Assembly (NCBI GenBank): GCA_023376005.1
Contig: CM042160.1
Coordinates: forward strand, 89,136,980 to 89,200,979
DNA length: 64,000 nt
Direction: 5' to 3'
Source: Doryteuthis pealeii
Lineage: Eukaryota > Mollusca > Cephalopoda > Myopsida > Loliginidae
The position numbers and the translations under genes are program-made. Below, piece after piece: positions 35,101 to 45,196 of the stretch (position 1 is its first letter; every line of letters begins with the position of its first letter). Under the pieces are notes generated by a model, which had not been told where the DNA came from, did no database searches, and saw only the letters and a program-made list of their open reading frames with translations.

Positions 35101-38100
35101 GTTGCAGTTTTCTTGGGAGTTATATACTTTCAGAACACTAAAGTTTTACACAAAGGGGGGGTAATAATAAAACAGGGGAAGTAACTCTCAATTACTTAGA
35201 AAGCTTTGTTCTACTTAGAATACAGTTGCAGTTTTCTTGGGAGCTTATATACTTTCAGAAAGCTAAAAATTTACACAGAGGGAGTATAATAAAAACAGGA
35301 AGTAACTCTCAATTACTTATTACACAATGTTTTTTTGTTTTGTTTTTCAGAGGAACATCCCTTTTGCTGTCAATCCTTGTGGACTTGTTGGTTATGTCGA
35401 CTTGTTCTTGTACATTATAACTTTTTCCATTTTAATGTGATGTCGGATCTTGGTCCTTCTACGGTTCCCATCCTTGGTACTGGTATATTGTGCAAGGCTT
35501 TCCGGTTGTCATGGCACTGCACCTTATACCGTTCATTCTTGTGTTTTAAAGGCAAAGAACAAAGTCCTTTGGTACTTATTTTATGGACAATACTAATTTA
35601 CAGGTAAGGCATTTCTTGTATTACATTATGGGTTATTTCCTATAAGTCCAACATAAACAAAGGGGAACCACTCTGACTGATAAATTATTATTTATTGATC
35701 TACTAGAAAAAAGAAGACGGGGTTAGGGTTAGGTTAGGTTAGTTTAATGGAAATAATGGGTAGATTAATTAACAGATAAAACTCGTTTAGAGTGGTTCCC
35801 CTTTTTATGTTGGAGGAAATAACCAAAATATGGATTGTTGAATTTTCCTGAATGCATCAGATTTTTTTTTCTTTTTCATGAATTATATGAAATATTGTTC
35901 ATTTGTACGAAATCCATTTATTCTACTTTGACTCCTTTTTTTCTTTTTTTTCTTTTCCTTTCCAGTTTTCTCAGTCATAAAGAGTTCCGCTTCTTATTAC
36001 GATATTCCTTTGTCCATGCATTACTGTGCGTCTACTTTCACTCCTGTGTAAACCTGTGGAATTGACAGACAGTGAAAGTGACAAGGCTCTAGCAAGTGAC
36101 AATTGCGCCAACCGTCCGGTCGGAGACAGGCAAGCTGTAAGAAGACGACGAACACAAATCACGTCTATCAAGGCGTACTTCCTGCTAATCCTATTGCTGG
36201 TAACCAACGGACCAATGGCGTTGTATTTCAGTCTCCTGCATCAGAGAGGCACCGTCACTATTATGAATACATACATGATGAAGACGTAAACAAACCTGCT
36301 AACGTCCTCTTCTGATGCCGTGCCACTCAACACCTGTTTACAGGTAATGTAGCTCGCCATCCTCTTTCAAACTTTGGACTAAGTTACCTTTAAAAAGAAT
36401 GATGAATATTGTGTTCTTAATCTTTTTTTTTTTTTTTTTGTTACCAATATTTCGAGGGTCATTGAGATAACCCTCGAATATGGCAAGGAAAAAAATTAAT
36501 ACAATTTTTAAAACCTACAATTTGAAATTAATGTAGTGTCTAATTAAGAACTGTTAATTTCCTTGATGTAACTTTCAATTTTAACAATATGGCACGTGCA
36601 CCTATTGAAAAACAAACAATCTACCAATGTACGTTGATATAAAATCAGATCATCTCCCACGATTACTAAGCATATTCATAAATCTATAGAACATAGACTT
36701 GCACAAATTCCAGCAATGCCGATATTTTTAATAATTCAAAAACGGTACATGAAAGCGCCCTTAAAAAGCAGTGGATTACACTCTAAATTGAATACAAACA
36801 TAATAATAATCGTATTAATAATAAAAAATCAAAAGGACAAAGGGACATGTTTCACTTTGCACCATCAACATCCGTGTTTGTTAACAGACAATTTTTAGAC
36901 GCATTTTTTTTAAAAATTATAAAACTAACTGCTAACCCTAACCCTAACCCTAACTCCTAACCCTAACCCTAACAAACAACCAGATGTTGATGGTGCAAAA
37001 GCGAAACACGTCCTTCTGAATCCAGGTCGCTGCTGGGTGCTTAAATTTTATTTTTTTGGTTTTNAAGAGAGAGATCCGGAGAAAGAGAAGGCATAGAGTT
37101 GCAACAACAGGTGCTTAAATACCAAAAAAAAACCCGTGGTCAAAACAGGAACCCAGAGGGAAGATACTCTTCAGGTAAAGGGAAGAACCCAAACACTAGC
37201 AAGAATAAATTTAATTGATTTAACGGTGCAAAAAATGAAAACATTGTTTTTCAATCATAATTTTCATTATTTTCCGTAAGCTGAAAAATTTTTTTTAATC
37301 ATCAGGAGTTTATTTAATGTTTCTTCTTTCGAATGGAAAAAAAAAATTCAAGATAATATAATTTTTATGCAAGTTTCATTGTGTTTAAATATAGGGGGGG
37401 GGGGGTATTTCCAGGGAATTTGGTGGTACCTATGTTTATCTACTAAAAGTATTTACAAAAGTTTAAAAGTTTAAAAATACAGTATTGAAATATAAAATCA
37501 GTGCTATCAACCCAATAAATACTTTTTTATTAGAGAATAATGTAGATATAATGTTCAAATCATTAAGAACATCTCTTAAATTTGAATAATTCTTTCATTA
37601 TTATAAACATGAAATAAATATCAAGATTATAAATATGCTATGGGAGATTCAAATTTAAGAGATGTTCTTAATGTTTTGAAAAAAAATGCATTATATCTAC
37701 TAGCAAAATAAAAAAACACCCTCCGGGCGATGTAAAAATAGATTTTTTAAACATATTGCCTGAGGGGGTGGGAGTTAAAAATTCAATGTCAGCGAGTTTG
37801 TATCCTAAGTAAGTAAAATCATCAAATTCATTAAAGGATTAAAAAATAAAACAATTTGAAATGTAAACTTTAAATATATATTAAAATAAAACAAACTATA
37901 TATAGATATATAATACCAGTCATGTATTTATTAAAACTTGTTTAAAAAACAATGAGGACTGTCTAATGTTGCATGTTCAAATTTTGAGTGTATTTATTCT
38001 ATGTTATGACGATTTTGGGTAATGTGACGTAAGCAGTGATGTAGTTATTGTTACAGACAAAAACCGAAGCTCGTGCGGAGGGGTTGGGAAATATATATAT

Positions 38101-41100
38101 TACATAAACACCCCTCATCTTCTAAGCTATGGGTTACATAATGCTTATCTTGAACAAAATATTGGTCCTCGTGTTCAACCAACCAACCATTTATTAAATT
38201 CTTGATGTTTTTTTTTTAAAGCGATTTATTTGGTTATTTCCTACCTAAAAAAGGGAACCACTTGTTAAGTTTTTAATGGCCATTGCTTGGCCTTATAGCA
38301 GAAGTGCTTATCTGGTGGAAATCCTTGATAAAGAGTCCGTCCACAGTGAATCCTTTGGTTACTAAAGTGTCCTGAGTTACTGGTAATTTGTATAAGTCCT
38401 TCGTGAGTATTGGTAAAGATCCGGCAATCCTATGTGCGTCCTCCAATAGGGCAATTTGAATTATGACCAATATGAGGGGGAGGGGTTAAGTATCTTATCA
38501 GGCAGGTAGTACTGCCAGTGATTGGTTAGAAGAGTCAATCACGTGACCTTGGCCAGCCTATAAGTATAGGCAGGGAACTAGCACACACCTTATATCTAGA
38601 AAATCCGACCCCACTCTTAATGAATTTTATAAATTATTTATTTATTTATTGATCTACTAGGAAAAAAGAAGACTGGTTTAGGGTTTAAGATTAGGGTTTA
38701 GGGTTAGTTTAATGGGAAAATAATGGGTAGATTAATTAGCAGATAAAATTCATTCAGAGTGGTTCCTCTTTTTTTAGGTTGGAGTTATAAGAAATAACCA
38801 TTTATTTTCTCTTTTTGTTTTCCAGGGGTAAAAATGCCACCATAAAATTTCTATTTCTGGCTGGTCTCTCTGTGATTGTTCGACCCACTGCAGCTGTGAC
38901 GTGGATTTTAATGTGCGGTTGGCACATCCAGCGACAATTTTCCATCAGACTTCTCCTTCATTATTGTTTTGCAATGTGAGTATCATTTAATATTCTCTCT
39001 TCTTTAATTTGTAACGACTGGTTAGCTCAGACGATAGACCACTCGTCAACTCAGCACATGTGGGGTAATCTGATTTGTGCAGCGAAGCATCTGTGAGCTG
39101 ACGGTAAGTGTGGCACTCCACTTCAGCAAAAACAATCTCACTGGGGTTATTTCCAATGACTCCAACATAAAAAAGGGGAACCACTCTGATTGACTGATAA
39201 ATTATTTATTTATTCATTGATCTACTAGGAAAAAAGACGACAGGGTTAAGGTTAGGGTTAGTTTAATGAGAAAATAAATAAATAATTTATCAGTCAATCA
39301 GAGTGGTTCCCTTTTTTATGTTGGAGTTATAGGAAATAACCCTCACTGGTCTTATGCGAACGAAAAGGGGATAGACTCCTTTGCTGGTCGGCTGCTACTG
39401 ACAATAGTCACTCTGCTGGTTTAATTTTTTTTTTTTTTTTTACTGTTAATTTAGAACAGATTTTCTCAGCTAAGAATTCGCTTGACATTTAGGGATCCAT
39501 GGGAAGTAAGGGTAAAAAGAAGAATGATATACATGAATAATATAATATTATTAACACTAGCAAAATAAAAAACGCATGTCATGTATTTATTAAAACTTGT
39601 TTTAAAAAACATTGAGGACTGTCTAATGTTGCATGTTCAAATTTTAAATGTATTTATTCTATGTTATAACGATTTTGGGTAATGTGATGTAAGCAGTGAC
39701 GTAATTTTTGTTACAGACAAAAACCGGAGGCGAATCTCCATTATTAATAGATGTGACAAATTTCTAAATGACAATATTTATGAATTTTGCTCCAAAAATG
39801 TTTGTTTTTAAAATAAACATAAAATATCACAAATTCAAATGAAATACTTCAATACCTAATTGGTTGAGCACTTAAGCAACAACAGGTACTGTAACCAACC
39901 CGACTCTTTTTTTTTAATCAAAATGACTTGATTCAGCATCAAATGACCCAAATAAGGATTAATAAGTCATAAAACAAAACATTTTGGTTGTTATAATAGG
40001 GACTATATAATAGGTTGTTATAATAGGGACTATATAATAGGCATTGAAAGTAATTTGGTGTTATTGATCTCTTATATTATTGTGTTATCCTCCACTGTAT
40101 TAAAATCAATCCAATGAATGATTTTATATAGAAACCAATTAAGGTTATTTCCTATAACTCCAACCTAAAAAAGGAGAACCACTCTGAATGAATTTTATCT
40201 GTTAATTAATCTACCCATTATTTTCCCATTAAACTAACCCTAACCCCTACTCCTAACTCTAACCCGTCTTCTTTTTTCCTAGTAGATTCAATAAATAAAT
40301 GAATAATTTTTCAGTCAGAGTGGTTCCCCTTTTTTAGGTTAGAGTTATAAGTTAGTAATAAGTCAAAACATTTTTGTTGTTATAATAGTCCCATAGGCAT
40401 TGAAAGTGATGTAATGAATACGTAAATACCTAGGTACCCCCTCACTATAATCTGATTGGATAGTGACCTCCATAAATATTTGACACTGTGGTGGTACAAG
40501 CACCTACTAGCCTACTAGCAAGACTACCATGCCGACTGCTCAGAAGACATACTGCTACTCGATGCACCAGCTTCTATTTACCTGCAATAATATACCTTAC
40601 TACAACTTCATAATATATCCCTTAACCCGGATATATCAGAAAGTAACACTGGGACCAACATTTCTATAATAATAGAAGTTAAGCAGTAAATAACCTCTTC
40701 AATACTTAATCGGGTGACCACAACAGCATGTACTATAAGCAACCTGAGTCCTTTGTTTATCAGAAACGTGAAACACCGAAAAAAGAAATGAATTGGCCCA
40801 TTTCATTCCCCGTCAAGTGCTGGCAACGTTTATTCGAGCCAGACACAACAAAGCTTATCTTGTGCCGTGCCGTTGTCATCCGCCCCCCCGTTTAGCTGGA
40901 GTTACAACGGTCGACTATCCAAGCGTTGACGGAAATGGAGAGGAGCTGGGAAGGGTGCAGCGAGATGCGAATGGTGGAGACAGAGTTGTCATAAAGAAGA
41001 AGAAGAGGAGGAGTAAGGGAGAAGACAGAAGGAGATAAAGAAAGAAAGAAATAGTATTTCGAATAGGAAGATGAGGAAAAAGAAGAATACGGGGATTACA

Positions 41101-44100
41101 AAATAGATAAAAATGAAAGAAAATGGAGGGGGAAAAAGAAGCAGAAAATGAAAGAAAAACAAAGAAAAATTGATAATAAACGTGAGAAGAATAAAAAGAA
41201 AAAGAAGTACACAAGAAGAAGAAAAGGGGGAGGGAATAAGGAGAAAGGGGACTAGGAAGGAGAACAGAGATAGATAGATAGATATAGATAGAGAGAGAGA
41301 GAGAGAGAGAAGAAGAAGAAAAAACAACAGGATTAAAGGGGAAGAAGGAGAAGGGGAAAGGGGAGTGTGTGTGTGTGAAAGAAGAAGAAGAAGAAGAAGA
41401 AGGAGAAAGAGGACTAGGAAGGAGAATAGATAGAGAGAGAGAGAGAGAGAAGAAAAGAGGGAGGGAAGAAGAAAATGACTCGAAAAGTGTTGATATGCTG
41501 TAAAACAAAACAACCAACCATTATTGTCTTTATTTTCTGACATTTTGGGAATTATTCTAAACAGTGAAAATTACCAAAAAATGCGATTATTAAGAATTAA
41601 GGATCACCTTGGTTAAAACATTTTTAAGTTATTTCCTATAAGTCTAACATGATCAAAGTTTTACACAAAGGGGAGGTAATAATAAAACAGGGGAAGTAAC
41701 TCTCAATTACTTGAGAAAGCTTTATTCTACTTAGAATACAGTTGCAGTTTTCTTGGGAGGTTATATACTTTCAGAACACTAAAGTTTTACACAAAGGGGG
41801 GGGGTAATAATAAAACAGGGGAAGTAACTCTCAATTACTTGAGAAAGCTTTGTTCTACTTAGAATACAGTTGCAGTTTTCTTGGGAGCTTATATACTTTC
41901 AGAAAGCTAAAGATTTACACAGAGGGGAGGTAATAATAAAACAGGGGAAGTAACTCTCAATTACTTATTACACAATGTTTTTTTTGTTTTGTTTTTCAGA
42001 GGAACATCCCTTTTGCTGTCAATCCTTGTGGACTTTGTTGGTTATGGTCGACTTGTTCTTGTACATTATAACTTTTTCCATTTTAATGTGATGTCGGATC
42101 TTGGTGCCTTCTACGGTTCCCATCCTTGGTACTGGTATATTGTGCAAGGCTTTCCGGTTGTCATGGCACTGCACCTTATACCGTTCATTCTTGGTGTTTT
42201 AAAGGCAAAGAACAAAGTCCTTTTGGTACTTATTTATGGACAATACTAATTTACAGGTAAGGCATTTCTTGTATTACATTATGGGTTATTTCCTATAAGT
42301 CCAACATAAACAAAGGGGAACCACTCTTGACTGATAAATTATTTATTTATTGATCTACTAGGAAAAAAGAAGACGGGGTTAGGGTTAGGGTTTAGGGTTA
42401 GTTTAATGGGAAAATAATGGGTAGATTAATTAACAGATAAAACTCGTTTAGAGTGGTTCCCCTTTTTATGTTGGAGGAAATAACCAAAATATGGATTGTT
42501 GAATTTTCCCTGAATGCATCAGATTTTTTTTTTCTTTTTTCATGAATTATATGAAATATTGTTCATTTGTAGAAATCCATTTATTCTACTTTGACTCCTT
42601 TTTTTCTTTTTTTTTTCTTTTCCTTTCCAGTTTTCTCAGTCATAAAGAGTTCCGCTTCTTATTACCGATAGTTCCTTTGTCCATGCATTACTGTGGCGTC
42701 TACTTTCACTCGCTGTGTAAACCTGTGGAATTGACAGACAGTGAAAGTGACAAGGCTCTAGCAAGTGACAATGTGCGCCAACCGTCCGGTCGGAGACAGG
42801 CAAGCTGTAAAGAAGACGACGAACACAAATCACGTCTATCCAAGGCGTACTTCCTGCTAATCCTATTGCTGGTAACCAACGGACCAATGGCGTTGTATTT
42901 CAGTCTCCTGCATCAGAGAGGCACCGTCACTATTATGAAATACATACATGATGAAGACGTAAACAAACCTGCTAACGTCCTCTTTCTGATGCCGTGCCAC
43001 TCAACACCGTTTTACAGGTAATGTAGCCTCGCCATCCTCTTTCAAACTTTGGACTAAGTTACCTTAAAAAAGAAATGATGAATATTGTGTTCTTAATCTT
43101 TTTTTTTTTTTTTTGTTACCAATATTTCGAGGGTCATTGAGATAACCCTCGAAATATTGTGCAAGGAAAAAAATTAATACAAATTTTTAAAACCTACAAT
43201 TTGAAATTAGATGTAGTGTCTAATTTAAGAACTGTTAATTTCCTTGATGTAACTTTCAATTTTAACAATGGCACGTGGCAACCTTATTGAAAAACAAACA
43301 ATCTACCAATGTACGTTGATATAAAATCAGATCATCCTCCCACGATTACTAAGCATATTCATAAATCTATAGAACATAGACTTGCTACAAATTCCAGCAA
43401 TGCCGATATTTTTAATAATTCAAAAACGGTACATGAAAGCGCCCTTAAAAAGCAGTGGATTACACTCTAAATTTGAATACAAACATAATAATAACGTCAT
43501 TAATAATAAAAAATCAAAAGGACAAAGGGACATGTTTCACTTTGCACCATCAACATCCGGTTGTTTGTTAACAGACAATTTTTAGACGCATTTTTTTTAA
43601 AAATTATAAAACTAACTGCTAACCCTAACCCTAACCCCTAACTCCTAACCCTAACCCTAACAAACAACCAGATGTTGATGGTGCAAAGCGAAACACGTCC
43701 TTCTGAATCCAGGTCGCTGCTGGGGTGCTTAAATTTTATTTGTTTTGGTTTGTTTTACGGCATATCAACCTCAGTGGGTCATTTAATGCCGACAAAGTTG
43801 TGAAATAAATTCATTCTTAATGCATAATACAATTTTGTTTATCAACTCATGTTTTTCTATTCAACCCATAGATGGGACCCTAACAGGTACTACCACTCCG
43901 GGTCAGAGTGGACCAGGGAGCAATGGTGATGAAGGGGTGCTCCACATTCCCCAAACCTCCAAAACTGGAACCTCACCATCAGATAGAGTTTAACGTCATT
44001 CCTAGGACATGTAGACCCGCAGCCACCGCCTTCTAGCATCCATATGATAAAAAGGGGTTGGGGTTTGCCATAAGGGCAATAGGGTTGGGAAAATCATATA

Positions 44101-45144
44101 GGTGCTAGTGCTTGACGCGACCAGCCGATTGATAGGAGGGGGCCTCTCCGACCGCCTGTCTAGCCCAAGAAAAGGGGTGCCTAAAGGTAACTTGGTCCCA
44201 AACTATTGCTACAAATCTTTCAAAACTTCGCCAGCATTAAATGACCCACCGAGGTTGATATGCCGTAAAACAAAACGAACAATCAAACAGACAACATTCA
44301 GAAAACCAAATAAGCCCTATAAGTTCTTTCTATCAACTTGTCCACACACCAAATTTGGAATTTGAACTCTTTGCCTACTTTAAACCACTCACAGCGACTC
44401 TACTGCCACTACTGCAACACTTCCCACTTCTTAACACTCAAAAATCACTTTGTGAACACCCCCTTTTCTTTTGTCTGTGAACCAACCTTGAAATTAGTAC
44501 GTCATCCTTTTACAATATTTGAACTAGTGGAATGGAATAATCCGGCAATATTCACCAATTTATTCTCTGACATTGAGGACCATGGGGGAAACTTGGTAGG
44601 CAAAGAGTTAAATCTTAATATCTATTCTTTTCTAATTTTTTTATTTTTTTTATTTATGTGAATAAAATAAGACATTCTTGTTATTTCTTTAACTTTATCA
44701 ATTCTGTTTCCAAGGAAAGAATTATGTCCCTTTAGTAACAGGATGTTTGTAGACACTATATATATATATATATATATATGTAGTGATTTTAATATCTTTA
44801 CTAATTTTATTTTATTTTTCATGTGAAGACATTCTGGTTAATTCCTATAAGTTTAACATGATCAAAAGGGAACCACTCTTGACTGATAAATTATTTATTT
44901 ATTTATTGATCTACTAGAAAAAAAGAAGACGGGTTTAGGGTTAGGGTTAGGGTTTAGAGTTAGTTTAATTGGAAAATAAATAAATAATTTATCAGTCAAG
45001 AGTTGTTCCCCTTTGATCATGTTAGACTTATAGGAAATAACCGACATTCTTGTTATTTCTTTAACTTTACCAATGCTGTTTCCAAGGAAAGAGTTATGTC
45101 CCTTTAGTAACTGGATGTTTATATACACACACACACACACACAC

Positions 45145-45196
<52 letters not shown>

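Larger units (their letters stand above)
30530..37063 (+). repeat. Duplicated 6.6-kb block, copy 1 (error-rich)
   Basis: Matches 37072-43750 from end to end, including PIGB exons 4-6 and every transposon insertion. It ends at the N at 37064. Differences from copy 2 are mainly single-base losses, often in runs (exon 4 shorter by 4, exon 5 by 4, exon 6 by 9 bases), with few substitutions. That is the error profile of raw long reads rather than of pseudogene decay. Confidence 0.85.
37072..43750 (+). repeat. Duplicated 6.7-kb block, copy 2 (better quality)
   Basis: Carries exons 4-6 of PIGB with intact frames apart from one missing base in exon 5. It continues without a break into the family A repeat and the rest of the gene, so this copy belongs to the real locus. 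Confidence 0.85.

Noticed and set aside
32255..36343. Alternative or mutually exclusive PIGB exons 4-6
   Set aside because: All three copy 1 exons are frame-broken by base losses and their introns are duplicated with them. An assembly duplicate explains the data better than alternative splicing.
40915..41543. Open frames of 184 and 200 codons on the minus strand (and the counterparts at 34283-34907)
   Set aside because: They translate a polypurine tract read in reverse: low-complexity Ser, Leu, Phe. No gene features.
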